Source of the DNA: Bacteroidaceae bacterium
GTDB lineage: Bacteria > Bacteroidota > Bacteroidia > Bacteroidales > Bacteroidaceae
Direction of reading: 5' to 3'
DNA: 35,450 nucleotides
NCBI GenBank assembly: GCA_900770665.1
Contig: CAAGKZ010000096.1
Location: forward strand, 1-35,450
Part shown: positions 1 to 7,269 of the stretch, piece after piece
Position numbering within the stretch: the first letter of the stretch is position 1
Layout: every line of letters begins with the position of its first letter
The notes under the pieces: generated by a model
Told to the model about the DNA's origin: nothing
What the model saw: only the letters and a program-made list of their open reading frames with translations
Databases searched by the model: none
Translations under genes and position numbers: made by a program

Positions 1-156
1 AAGGGTATTGACACGAGTCTGCACCTCGGTAGCGATGTTTGCGGACGCAATCTGTACGATGTCCTCTTGCTGCGGTGTGAAATCCTCATCCTGTGAGCAG
101 GCTGTGAAGCCGAGGGCGAAAACCGCAAGTGCGGTGTATTTATAGATTTTCTTCAT
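1..156 (-). CDS. Fimbrillin-like lipoprotein, N-terminal part (cut by window edge)
   Basis: Reading the minus strand from the ATG at 154-156 gives an open frame of 52 codons that runs off the window. The product starts with a basic, hydrophobic signal peptide ending in the lipobox-like GFTAC, with the lipid-acceptor cysteine at residue 20. It is followed by SQDEDFTPQQED. The paralogue just upstream has CSNDEDFVPQDN at the same place, so these are tandem copies of one family. Such lipoproteins are exported, lipidated and, in fimbrillin systems, assembled as surface fimbriae. Only 15 bases separate it from the preceding stop, so it belongs to the same minus-strand operon. The family call rests mainly on the neighbour, because the diagnostic domain lies outside the window. 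Confidence 0.7.
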   Translation of the reverse strand, partial: MKKIYKYTALAVFALGFTACSQDEDFTPQQEDIVQIASANIATEVQTRVNTL

Positions 157-171
157 TGTCTCTTTCATTTA

Positions 172-1101
172 TCAGTTAGTTTCCATATTTCCTGTTGTAC
201 CTTCTTCTTCACCATTGGCATCTCCATTTTCCCAACCTTTAGAAATCTTCATTTCACCTGTTTGGGTAACAGTTCCACCGATAGCAACATTCATGGTATA
301 GCGGTTGCCGCTCACAAAACCGTCTGTAGGTACAGTGACATTGAGTGAGAACGCACGTTCCACACCGTCAATCAAAGCCGTGATCACAATTTTGGGATTA
401 CCTGTCTGTGGTGCGAATATGGCTTCGGACATATCCTTCTCCACCTCATTAACCGTAGTCTTTCCAATAAATGCGGTGATAGCATCAGTGTAAGTTCCTG
501 ATGTTATGGTTGCAGTAGCACGGTCAAGAACAGCATCTGTACCGAAACCATTATACACAACATTTTTAATACTCTTGGTTGTGACATTGTCAAACTCCGT
601 TCCCCAAGAATAGGTGACATCGAGTTTGCAGAGCAAGTGACGGAAACGAACACTGATATTGTCACCGTTGATGGTTACATCGTCCTCTGTAGTACTCACT
701 GCACCAAGCAAATCACTTGCAATGACACTTTCCGCTGTGCTCTGGTCGGTCTGTACGGTGAAAGTGGCATCGGCAGTAGTATAGGCACTGACAAACGGAG
801 TGCGCGTAGCATCCTTCCATAAAATATTGTCGGAAGGAGTGTAGTTGTTACCGTTACCTTTGGTCATTTCCACATTGGTGTAGTTGTACTGGGATGCTTC
901 CTCTGTCTGTGTCACAGTTAGGTAGAATTTGGCAGGCAGATTGTCTGCATCGTATCCAGCACGGGTTTTCAAATCCGCCACATCTGCCGTAACAGTGATG
1001 GGCGCATCCTTGAGGTTGTCTTGTGGAACAAAATCCTCATCATTAGAGCAGCTTGCCAGCATAAAAGCAGCCGCTGCAAAAGCTAAATACTTGGTCTTCA
1101 T
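172..1101 (-). CDS. Fimbrillin family (FimA/Mfa-like) lipoprotein
   Basis: The product has 309 residues. A signal peptide ends in MLASC, with the lipobox cysteine at residue 18, so it is a lipoprotein. The mature part is rich in Thr, Val, Asn and Asp, as expected of a beta-sandwich surface protein. Around residues 153-165 it has FRHLLCKLDVTY, a pattern typical of Bacteroidales fimbrillin-like proteins. An Arg (residue 47, in LKTRAGYD) lies in the region where fimbrillins are cleaved by Arg-type proteases during assembly; this is inference. The last third (roughly 215-290) matches the second fimbrillin subdomain in length and style. It is the third gene of a minus-strand operon behind two short peptide genes, and is followed by a paralogue. 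No usher or anchor gene is visible. Whether it is a stalk or tip subunit cannot be decided. Confidence 0.85.
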   Translation of the reverse strand: MKTKYLAFAAAAFMLASCSNDEDFVPQDNLKDAPITVTADVADLKTRAGYDADNLPAKFYLTVTQTEEASQYNYTNVEMTKGNGNNYTPSDNILWKDATRTPFVSAYTTADATFTVQTDQSTAESVIASDLLGAVSTTEDDVTINGDNISVRFRHLLCKLDVTYSWGTEFDNVTTKSIKNVVYNGFGTDAVLDRATATITSGTYTDAITAFIGKTTVNEVEKDMSEAIFAPQTGNPKIVITALIDGVERAFSLNVTVPTDGFVSGNRYTMNVAIGGTVTQTGEMKISKGWENGDANGEEEGTTGNMETN

Positions 1102-1134
1102 TGCTTCTTAATTTATTATATTGTTTATACTCTT

Positions 1135-1278
1135 TTATTCTATATCATAGTCGCCAAGATGTCCGCCGTTTCCCCACGGATCGACATCCACACTACTAAC
1201 GGCAAAACCCTTTTCAACGGCTATTTCCAAAACCTCCACTTGTGGTGCTTCGTATGCACACGAATTTTCTTTATTCAT
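1135..1278 (-). CDS. Short conserved-type peptide (47 aa), fimbrillin operon
   Basis: An ATG at 1276-1278 opens a 47-codon frame ending in TAA at 1135-1137. The peptide begins MNKENSCAYEAPQVEVLEIA and continues with FAVSSVDVDPWGNGGHLGDY. It shares a pattern with the peptides at 1290-1487 and 4100-4273: a Tyr, two residues, a Pro, then a VxxLE-like strand, a Ser-rich step and a Trp-Gly-Asn motif near the end. There is no signal peptide or membrane segment. It lies 11 bases after the preceding peptide stop and 33 bases before the fimbrillin start, so it is almost certainly cotranscribed. I recognise the style (short, Gly-rich peptides are common in Bacteroidales) but no function. Too short for standard gene callers, it could be missed in annotation. 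Confidence 0.65.
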   Translation of the reverse strand: MNKENSCAYEAPQVEVLEIAVEKGFAVSSVDVDPWGNGGHLGDYDIE

Positions 1279-1289
1279 ATATTTCTCTC

Positions 1290-1487
1290 TTAGTTGTTAT
1301 ACCATAGGTTGCCCCATTCACCACGGCGAGAGGGTGCACCCTCTTCGGCTTCACCATCACCGATGCTTCCGCCATCGCCCCAGCCACCTACGGTAACATC
1401 TCCGCTTGTGGCTATCATTTGTGCAATCTCCAAGTTGATGATAGTCATACTTGGATGTTCGTAACGCTTCTTTCCTTCTGCAATCAT
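1290..1487 (-). CDS. Short Gly-rich peptide ending WGNLWYNN (65 aa)
   Basis: The start chosen is the ATG at 1485-1487 (MIAEGKKRYEHPSMTIINLE). A longer frame to 1754 exists, but its extra residues look like translated leader. The peptide is 65 residues: a conserved-type head with Y-x-x-P followed by a hydrophobic strand (TIINLEIAQMIATSG), then a Gly/Asp-rich stretch, then a basic APSRRG and the tail EWGNLWYNN. The tail matches the QWGNLW end of the peptide at 4100-4273. It is the first gene of the fimbrillin operon. There is no export signal. The conserved head, variable middle and conserved Trp-rich end resemble a precursor peptide or a small secreted factor; that is inference and no maturation enzyme is seen nearby. 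Confidence 0.65.
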   Translation of the reverse strand: MIAEGKKRYEHPSMTIINLEIAQMIATSGDVTVGGWGDGGSIGDGEAEEGAPSRRGEWGNLWYNN

Positions 1488-1646
1488 TTTGTTTTTTAGT
1501 GTTAATAGTTGAAATGAAAATACGGCGTTTCCAACATGGCACGATGAGTGCCGACTGGTAACGCCGTAATATGATGATGCAATGCTTCTTGTGCCACCAC
1601 ACGGAGGGGCGGAGCACCATTGCGTAGATATAAGTCTGAGGAAACG

Positions 1647-1679
1647 GTTAGCAAAACCGGAGAAAAATGAATTGCTAAC
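1647..1679 (-). repeat. Inverted repeat in operon leader
   Basis: GTTAGCAA (1647-1654) and TTGCTAAC (1672-1679) are perfect 8-base arms around a 17-base spacer. They lie about 160 bases upstream of the first peptide start on the minus strand, inside the likely leader. The spacer is too short for a DNA-inversion switch, so an RNA hairpin or a regulator site is more plausible. Confidence 0.4.
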
Positions 1680-2028
1680 TCTTTGACATTTAAGATATTT
1701 TCTGTAAAATACGCGCGATGAGAATGTGTGTGTGTGTTTACACGATTTTCGCACATAACCAAATTATCCACGACATAATTTGCAGAAATCTGATGATTCC
1801 CGCAGCACCCAAATTGGCTGTATGTCATTGAATAATTGTTCATTCTTTTCTGTTAAAGCATATTTCTCTACGCAAAAGTAATTAAATTTTCGCACAAACG
1901 GCATTTTTGAAAGCATTTTTTAGCATTTGCAGTGCATTTTTTGTTCTTAGAGTGTTATAAAGTAAATATAGATATAAGTCTTCACAAAACAATCCGTTTC
2001 GTTTGCCGTCTATCTTCGTTTTCGGATG

Positions 2029-2036
2029 CAAAGGTA
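2029..2036 (-). promoter_or_regulatory. Candidate -7 box for the fimbrillin/peptide operon
   Basis: Read on the minus strand this is TACCTTTG, a full match to the Bacteroidota -7 consensus TAnnTTTG. No TTTG-like -33 element lies at the expected 19-21 base spacing, so the call is tentative. If real, the transcript would carry a leader of about 0.5 kb before the ATG at 1487. Confidence 0.35.
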
Positions 2037-2079
2037 GCCAAACCTTATACTGAATAAGAAAAGGTCAAGCGGTAAACCG

Positions 2080-2123
2080 TTTGGAGCTGTTTCTTCCTCC
2101 GTTGGAGAGTAAACAGCTCCAAA
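2080..2123. repeat. Strong 13-bp hairpin
   Basis: TTTGGAGCTGTTT (2080-2092) and AAACAGCTCCAAA (2111-2123) are perfect complements. The 18-base loop contains a second small CTCC/GGAG stem. A short T-run follows on the plus strand (2127-2130). It could act as a terminator that isolates the minus-strand operon promoter, or be part of an old mobile-element end. Confidence 0.5.
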
Positions 2124-2350
2124 ACCTTTTCCTATTCATCGGCTTGGCTTGAATCTGCATCCGGCAACGGAGATAAACGACTGACGAAATAGTAGAAACA
2201 AAGAACAGCATAAATAATAGGTCTTTACTTGGCAACCTATCATTCAAACTGTTCTCAAATCTTTCAGAGGCTTATTATTTTCGACAGAGAGAAATTTGGC
2301 AAGCGGCAGATTTCACTCCCTCCAAAATAATAGATTGATAGAAGTGTGAC

Positions 2351-2381
2351 TTTGCCGTTCTTGGAAATTGTCGTACCTTTG
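2351..2381 (+). promoter_or_regulatory. Promoter, Bacteroidota type
   Basis: TTTG at 2351-2354 and TACCTTTG at 2374-2381 are separated by 19 bases, an excellent match to the -33/-7 consensus. Transcription would start near 2388 and run toward the BspA-like gene, with about 200 bases of leader that includes the hairpin at 2541-2568. Confidence 0.5.
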
Positions 2382-2540
2382 TGCCGAAAACGTGGAATGA
2401 TGGAAACATCAAACTGCAAATAGCACTGAAAAGAGAAGAAACACCCTTTATTGATACGCTTTGAGCGTTAAGAAACAATAAAAACGTTAAATCTTCACCT
2501 TTTAAAATGCACCGTTAAAGGTTATGACCATATTTCTGAC

Positions 2541-2568
2541 TTATTACTCGCAAAATATTGAGTAATAA
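2541..2568. repeat. 9-bp hairpin at the 5' edge of the BspA-like reading frame
   Basis: TTATTACTC (2541-2549) and GAGTAATAA (2560-2568) are perfect complements around a 10-base AT-rich loop. The open frame of the leucine-rich-repeat gene begins inside its right arm, at the TGA at 2559-2561, which suggests that this palindrome marks the truncation or recombination point. The T-run needed for a terminator is missing. Confidence 0.5.
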
Positions 2569-2597
2569 CTGGTTGTAAATACTATTATTGTATATCG

Positions 2598-3872
2598 TTG
2601 AAGAATTTACATATAGAAGATGGAGAAGAATTGTATTTGGGGTACAATTATGCAAATGGAGAAGGAGTGGGAAAATCTTTGTTCTATGATTCTCCGTTGG
2701 AAACATTGTATTTAGGGCGTGATTTGTCTTTTAGTTATGGTTCATCTTATGGTTATTCTCCCTTTTACAAGAAGTCAAATTTAACATCTGTGACAATAGG
2801 TGATAGTGTTACATACGTCAATAGTCACTTGTTCTCTGGTTGTTCGGCTATTATAAGTATTGAAATACCAAACAGTATCACAGGAATTGGAGATTATGCT
2901 TTTAATGGATGTACATCTTTGGAAAATTTATATATTGAAAACGGAAAAGAAATATTAAAATTAGGGTATAATGCATATATTAGCAATGCATTGGGTAAAG
3001 GTTTGTTTTATGATTGTCCATTGAAAAATCTGTACTTAGGTCGTAATTTGTCGTATAATAACACAAATCCTTATGGTATTTCTCCTTTCTATAATTGTTC
3101 TAAACTTACAAAAATAATAGCATTAATTCAAATAGAAGATTTGTTTACAATAAACACTAATACTTTTCAGGGTCTCACTCATAATACTTGCATTTTATAT
3201 GTTCCCTATGGTGCAAAAGAGACATACGCATCAACAGATGGTTGGAATAAGTTTGCAAATATTGTAGAACTTGAGCCTAATGAAATGACCATCACCATCA
3301 ACCAATACGGCAGCGCAACCTATTGCTCGCCTTTTGCTCTTGATTTCAGCGAGGTTGAAGGCTTGAAGGCATACGCTGCAACCGGTTATAACAAGGTTAC
3401 ACAGGTTGTTACTTTGACAAGATTGCAGACTGCCGATGCAGGCGTTGGTCTGTTCCTGAATGGTGAGCCGGGTGAGTACGTTGTTCCTGTAATTGAGTAT
3501 TCTAACGACTATTCACTCAACATGCTTGTGGGCACTTTGGAGCAGACGGTTGTAAACAGCACTGAGGGCGAAATGAGTAACTATAAGTTTACAATTGCCG
3601 ATGGTGATGCTGCACCAATGTTCTACCCATTTGAGGACAACACCACATTCAGCGCCGGCAAGGCTTATTTGCAGATACCGACAGCGTGGTTGCCGGTGAC
3701 AGCACAGAAGTCTTTGAACATCCGCTTCGACGATGGCGAGACAACAGACATTGATGAACTGGAAGGTGAGAGCGGAGAGGTGAAAACTATCTACGACCTT
3801 AGCGGTCGTGTGGTTGAGAACCCCACAAGCGGCATTTATATAATTGACGGTAAAAAGGTTGTTGTTAAGTAA
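2598..3872 (+). CDS. BspA-like leucine-rich-repeat surface protein, 5'-truncated
   Basis: The frame encodes about 424 residues but starts at a TTG in the middle of a repeat. No signal peptide or ATG is available upstream of it (in-frame stop at 2559). Residues 1-225 are LRR_5/BspA-type repeats with motifs such as IGDYAFNGCTSLENL, YLGRDLS and YLGRNLS. Two larger units, roughly 1-75 and 113-180, repeat each other. Residues 230-424 are a beta-rich module ending in YDLSGRVV and GIYIIDGKKVVVK, the pattern of a type IX secretion sorting tail. BspA-like proteins are cell-surface adhesins. Base composition changes inside the gene: about 28% G+C in the repeats and about 55% in the tail, in hand-counted lines. 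Lacking an export signal, it is probably a gene fragment, or a silent cassette for recombination. Confidence 0.7.
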   Translation: MKNLHIEDGEELYLGYNYANGEGVGKSLFYDSPLETLYLGRDLSFSYGSSYGYSPFYKKSNLTSVTIGDSVTYVNSHLFSGCSAIISIEIPNSITGIGDYAFNGCTSLENLYIENGKEILKLGYNAYISNALGKGLFYDCPLKNLYLGRNLSYNNTNPYGISPFYNCSKLTKIIALIQIEDLFTINTNTFQGLTHNTCILYVPYGAKETYASTDGWNKFANIVELEPNEMTITINQYGSATYCSPFALDFSEVEGLKAYAATGYNKVTQVVTLTRLQTADAGVGLFLNGEPGEYVVPVIEYSNDYSLNMLVGTLEQTVVNSTEGEMSNYKFTIADGDAAPMFYPFEDNTTFSAGKAYLQIPTAWLPVTAQKSLNIRFDDGETTDIDELEGESGEVKTIYDLSGRVVENPTSGIYIIDGKKVVVK

Positions 3873-3931
3873 GAAATAATTTAAGACAAAAGAACAAAAG
3901 AGTAAAGTGTATTCGATGTAGTAAAAACGTG

Positions 3932-4022
3932 ATTTTGTCATTCTGAGCAACGCGAAGAATCTATTTATTCGTGAGTGATAGAGATACTTCACTTCGCTGT
4001 GCTCCGTTCAGTATGACAAAAT
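3932..4022. repeat. REP/MITE-like palindromic repeat
   Basis: ATTTTGTCATTCTGA at the left (3932-3946) pairs with TCAGTATGACAAAAT at the right (4008-4022) with 14 of 15 matches. The body contains GCAACGCGAAGAATCT and CTTCGCTGTGCTCCG. It resembles, from memory, the dispersed repeats with TGTCATTCTGAG ends seen in many bacteria. It has no coding capacity and lies between the BspA-like gene and the short peptide gene. Confidence 0.6.
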
Positions 4023-4065
4023 GCGAAGATTTGACATTATTGCCTATAAAAACTGCGTCCTTATG

Positions 4066-4073
4066 TACTTTTG
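4066..4073 (+). promoter_or_regulatory. Candidate -7 box for the 57-aa peptide
   Basis: TACTTTTG matches TAnnTTTG, 26 bases before the ATG at 4100. No -33 TTTG is found at standard spacing, so support is weak. Together with the terminator at 4291 it would make the peptide a one-gene transcript. Confidence 0.3.
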
Positions 4074-4099
4074 TTCTTCTGTCCAAAAGATAGTGATAC

Positions 4100-4273
4100 A
4101 TGAAAAAGGGATATAAAAAACCATCAGCATTGTCTGTTCAACTTGAGACAGAAGTAATAATGACCACCACATCGGCCGAGCAGGGTAGTGCCAATGTCGG
4201 CAACAAACCGGTAGGTGGTAATACCCCCGACCTTGCGGGCGAAAGCCGTGGACAGTGGGGTAATTTGTGGTAA
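4100..4273 (+). CDS. Short peptide ending GQWGNLW (57 aa)
   Basis: An ATG at 4100 opens a 57-codon frame ending in TAA at 4271-4273. The head MKKGYKKPSALSVQLETEV has the Y-x-x-P plus hydrophobic-strand pattern of the two peptides at 1135-1487. The middle is Ser/Thr/Gly/Asn-rich. The end, ESRGQWGNLW, matches the RGEWGNLW of the peptide at 1290-1487. A strong hairpin terminator begins 17 bases after the stop, which supports a real, separately transcribed gene. There is no signal peptide, no membrane segment and no recognised domain. The product could be a small secreted or signalling peptide; nothing in the sequence decides this. Confidence 0.65.
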   Translation: MKKGYKKPSALSVQLETEVIMTTTSAEQGSANVGNKPVGGNTPDLAGESRGQWGNLW

Positions 4274-4290
4274 ATATTAATATGAATTTT

Positions 4291-4330
4291 CAATAGGAGG
4301 CAAGGAGTTTTTCTTTGCCTCCTATTGTTG
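4291..4330 (+). terminator. Hairpin terminator after the 57-aa peptide
   Basis: CAATAGGAGGCAA (4291-4303) and TTGCCTCCTATTG (4315-4327) form a perfect 13-bp stem with an 11-base loop. The following T-run is weak, but the stem is strong and its position right after the stop is typical. Confidence 0.7.
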
Positions 4331-4403
4331 CATTGTTTCAGTTTGATATTTTTTCACTATATTCGCGCAATGTTTTGAAAAATAATATTAAAAGTATAAA
4401 ACA

Positions 4404-6392
4404 ATGAAACAGGAAAATGAAAAACCGACGGGATTGCCCGAGAATGCGTTCCGTCCATTGAAAGAGGGCGAGGAGTACAAGCCTCTTATGGGACCGCAGA
4501 AAAAATACCCCGAGGTGAATGCCTGGTCAGTCACATGGGGTGTGCTCATGGCAGTGCTGTTCTCTGCGGCATCGGCATATCTTGGCTTGAAGGTAGGTCA
4601 GGTATTCGAGGCTGCAATCCCCATTGCAATCATTGCTGTGGGTATGTCTACGCTTGCCAAACGCAAGGGCGCGCTTGGCGAGAATGTAATAATCCAATCA
4701 ATCGGTGCCTGCTCGGGTGTGATTGTTGCCGGTGCCATCTTTACATTGCCCGCGTTGTACATACTAAAAGAGAAGTATCCCGAGATGACTGTGAATTTCA
4801 TGCAGATGTTCATCAGCTCACTGCTTGGCGGTATTTTGGGTATTCTGTTCCTCATCCCTTTCCGCAAGTATTTTGTTAAGGAGAAGCATGGCGAGTATCC
4901 TTTCCCCGAGGCTACAGCAAGTACACAGGTGCTTGTGTCGGGCGAGAAGGGTGGCAGCCAGGCGAAACCTCTGCTCATTGCGGGTTTGATTGGCGGTTTG
5001 TATGATTTCATTGTCGCTACATTCGGTTGGTGGAACGAAAATGTGACAACACGCATAGTCGGTTGGGGCGAGGCGCTTGCCGACAAGGCGAAGGTTGTGC
5101 TGAAAATCAATACAGGCGCAGCAGTGCTTGGTCTTGGATGTATCATCGGTCTCAAGTATGCCATCATCATTTGCGTGGGTTCACTGCTTGTGTGGCTTAT
5201 TATTGTTCCCGGAATGGGATTGTTCTTCGGCGACCAGGTATTGAATGCGTGGAATCCTGCAATTACCGAAACTGTGGGTCAGATGTCCCCTGAAGCTATA
5301 TTCAACAACTATGCAAAGAGTATTGGTATCGGCGGTATTGCAATGGCCGGTATAATTGGCATATTCAGGTCATGGGGCGTGATTAAGAGCGCGGCAGGCC
5401 TTGCATCGAAAGAGTTGGGCAGCAAGAAGGGTGGTGAAAACGTTGAGAGAACACAAAAGGACCTGCCTATGAAATTTGTGATTTTTGCATCTGTCTTCAC
5501 ACTCCTCATGGTATTTGCCTTTTTTGTATTCGATGTTATGAGCGGCAACTTGTTGCAAAGTATTGTTGCGGTGCTGTTGGTGGCTGTGATTTCTTTCCTT
5601 TTTACAACCGTTGCTGCAAATGCCATTGCCATTGTGGGTTCTAACCCTGTGTCGGGTATGACGCTTATGACGCTCATTCTTGCATCTGTGATTATGGTTG
5701 CTGTGGGATTGAAAGGTTCATCGGGCATGGTTGCCGCGCTCATAATGGGCGGTGTGGTATGTACCGCGCTCTCAATGGCAGGTGGCTTTATCACCGACCT
5801 CAAAATAGGCTACTGGCTCGGTTCTACTCCTGCAAAACAGCAGACATGGAAGTTCTTGGGTACACTTGTATCGGCTGCAACAGTTGCCGGTGTAATTATG
5901 ATTCTCGACAAGACCTACGGCTTTACAAGCGGTGAACTTGCAGCACCGCAGGCAAACGCTATGGCTGCCGTTATTGACCCGCTGATGAGCGGTGTCGGTG
6001 CGCCTTGGTTGCTCTATGGCATTGGTGCTGCATTGGCACTGGTCTTGACAATCTTCAAAGTTCCTGCGTTGCCTTTTGCGCTTGGTATGTTCATTCCGCT
6101 TGAACTTAACTTGCCTTTGCTTGTAGGTGGTATCATCAACTGGTACATAACAACACGCAGCAAGGATGCAGCGCTGAATGCCGAGCGTGGCGAGAAGTGT
6201 ACATTGCTTGCATCGGGTTTCATTGCCGGCGGTGCGCTCATGGGTGTGTTGAGTGCTGGCTTGCGTTTTGGTGGCGTGAACATGGTCAACACAGGCTGGC
6301 TTGAGAATCCCGGCAGCGAAGTGCTTTCGTTGGTAATGTACTCGTTGTTGATTGTGTACTTGATAAAGGCAAGTATGAAAGTGAAAAGATAA
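4404..6392 (+). CDS. OPT family oligopeptide transporter
   Basis: The 662-residue product is a polytopic inner-membrane protein with about 14-16 hydrophobic segments. The N-terminal cytoplasmic stretch FRPLKEGEEYKPLMGPQKKYPEVN leads into the first membrane segment (residues 39-60), with AYLGLKVGQVFEAAIPIA following, typical of prokaryotic OPT proteins. Later GENVIIQSIGACSG and NPVSGMTLMTL are also family-like. OPT transporters import oligopeptides, and some move metal-chelator complexes, by proton coupling. Length matches the bacterial group. The ATG at 4404 is preceded by a short AT-rich leader. A terminator follows at 6493. The gene stands alone, so the substrate cannot be inferred from neighbours. 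Confidence 0.92.
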   Translation: MKQENEKPTGLPENAFRPLKEGEEYKPLMGPQKKYPEVNAWSVTWGVLMAVLFSAASAYLGLKVGQVFEAAIPIAIIAVGMSTLAKRKGALGENVIIQSIGACSGVIVAGAIFTLPALYILKEKYPEMTVNFMQMFISSLLGGILGILFLIPFRKYFVKEKHGEYPFPEATASTQVLVSGEKGGSQAKPLLIAGLIGGLYDFIVATFGWWNENVTTRIVGWGEALADKAKVVLKINTGAAVLGLGCIIGLKYAIIICVGSLLVWLIIVPGMGLFFGDQVLNAWNPAITETVGQMSPEAIFNNYAKSIGIGGIAMAGIIGIFRSWGVIKSAAGLASKELGSKKGGENVERTQKDLPMKFVIFASVFTLLMVFAFFVFDVMSGNLLQSIVAVLLVAVISFLFTTVAANAIAIVGSNPVSGMTLMTLILASVIMVAVGLKGSSGMVAALIMGGVVCTALSMAGGFITDLKIGYWLGSTPAKQQTWKFLGTLVSAATVAGVIMILDKTYGFTSGELAAPQANAMAAVIDPLMSGVGAPWLLYGIGAALALVLTIFKVPALPFALGMFIPLELNLPLLVGGIINWYITTRSKDAALNAERGEKCTLLASGFIAGGALMGVLSAGLRFGGVNMVNTGWLENPGSEVLSLVMYSLLIVYLIKASMKVKR

Positions 6393-6417
6393 AAGGCAAA
6401 TTTTATACTTTCTTTCC

Positions 6418-6471
6418 ACTCCCCTCCGTCGGTAAACCGACACCTCCAACCTCGCCGGCGAGGGGAGGAGT
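6418..6471. repeat. G+C-rich palindromic intergenic repeat
   Basis: Outer arms ACTCCCCTC and GAGGGGAG(G)AGT enclose a GTCGGT/ACCGAC hairpin (6428-6441) and a perfect 12-base palindrome CTCGCCGGCGAG (6451-6462). The cloverleaf-like form resembles dispersed REP-type elements. It lies in the spacer after the OPT gene. Confidence 0.6.
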
Positions 6472-6492
6472 TCTTGGGGTAACATATAACAT

Positions 6493-6529
6493 GAACGAGA
6501 GTCACCGCAAATGACTCTCGTTCTTTTCT
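6493..6529 (+). terminator. Hairpin terminator after the OPT gene
   Basis: GAACGAGAGTCA (6493-6504) pairs perfectly with TGACTCTCGTTC (6512-6523) across a 7-base loop, followed by TTTTCTT. It ends transcription from the plus strand just before the convergent hydrolase gene. Confidence 0.8.
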
Positions 6530-7167
6530 TATCTTAGATACATGTTGTTCATCTTCTCGAACTCTATTGTTGTTTCCCTGTCGTGCCCGGGGTAGACTGC
6601 GGTGTCTGCGGGCAGGGTGAGTAGTTTTTCGCGTATCGAGTATATAAGTGAACGATGGTTGCTGTCGGGGAAATCGGTGCGGCCTATGCTGCCACGGAAC
6701 AGAGCATCACCGCTGAAGAGCATCTTGGCCTCGGGCACGTGGTAGGCCAGGCTGCCGGGGGAGTGGCCGGGAACTGCAATAGCAACAATGCGGCTGTTGC
6801 CGAAGAGTATCTCGTCGCCGTCGTTAAGCACACGGCCAAGTGGCGGCACATCCTCGTCATATCTCACGCCAAAGCGTGCTACGCGCTCCTTTATGTTCTC
6901 GGCCCAGGACCAGTCGGCATCGTTGGCGCTTGCCTTTACACCGAATGTTTCCTCAACGAATGCATTGCCGAAAATGTGGTCGAAATGCAGGTGGGTGTTG
7001 AGGTGATGTTTAAGTGTCAAGCCGTTGTCTTCGATGAACTGCTTGATTTCTTCTCTCTCCTGCGGAAACCATGCTCCACAGTCTATTAGAACAGCCTCTT
7101 TGGTGTCGTCCCAAATGAGATAGCAGTTCACCTGTATGGGGTTTACTATGAATTTCTTTAGTTGCAT
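6529..7167 (-). CDS. MBL-fold metallo-hydrolase (glyoxalase II-like)
   Basis: The 212-residue protein has the full metallo-beta-lactamase-fold zinc signature: HLHFDH at residues 59-64, His135 in VPGHSPGS, Asp154 in FSGDALFRGSIGR and His195 in YPGHDRET. The fold hydrolyses thioesters or related bonds. The FRGSIGRTD and PGH segments are those of the short glyoxalase II-like group (YcbL type), which lacks the C-terminal substrate-binding domain of classical GloB. It is soluble and cytoplasmic, without a signal peptide. It stands alone, convergent to the OPT gene and flanked by palindromic repeats on both sides. The true substrate is not known from sequence. Confidence 0.9.
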   Translation of the reverse strand: MQLKKFIVNPIQVNCYLIWDDTKEAVLIDCGAWFPQEREEIKQFIEDNGLTLKHHLNTHLHFDHIFGNAFVEETFGVKASANDADWSWAENIKERVARFGVRYDEDVPPLGRVLNDGDEILFGNSRIVAIAVPGHSPGSLAYHVPEAKMLFSGDALFRGSIGRTDFPDSNHRSLIYSIREKLLTLPADTAVYPGHDRETTIEFEKMNNMYLR

Positions 7168-7211
7168 AAATTAAATAATTTATATGACAGCCTCCTTTCC
7201 GTTTGCGTTAT

Positions 7212-7261
7212 AGCTCTCCCACCTTGGCAAGGGGGGAGTGGCTGTAAGCCGAGGGGGAATT
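7212..7261. repeat. Palindromic intergenic repeat
   Basis: The stretch contains CTCCC and GGGAG arms around CCTTGGCAAGG, followed by a GGCTGTAAGCC hairpin and a purine-rich GAGGGGGAAT end. It looks like a second dispersed repeat type and is found only once in this window. It has no coding capacity. Confidence 0.45.
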
Positions 7262-7269
7262 GTTAATAC

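Larger units (their letters stand above)
1488..2597. other. 1.1 kb non-coding stretch with leader, hairpins and opposed promoter boxes
   Basis: No convincing gene lies here. From left to right it holds a probable 0.5 kb untranslated leader of the minus-strand operon, with an inverted repeat at 1647-1679; a TACCTTTG box on the minus strand (2029-2036); a 13-bp hairpin (2080-2123); a good plus-strand promoter match (2351-2381); and a hairpin at 2541-2568, directly before the open frame of the BspA-like gene. The frames at 1502-1843, 2065-2247 and 2275-2478 (minus) lack protein-like composition. The stretch may be the relic of a mobile element, but no integrase or transposase remains. Confidence 0.6.

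Noticed and set aside
1647..1679. Invertible promoter
   Set aside because: The 8-base arms are only 17 bases apart, too close for a DNA inversion switch, and no recombinase is nearby.
1502..1843. 113-codon minus-strand frame upstream of the first peptide gene
   Set aside because: Composition is not protein-like (His-rich, low-complexity from CA repeats) and it covers the probable untranslated leader with an inverted repeat.
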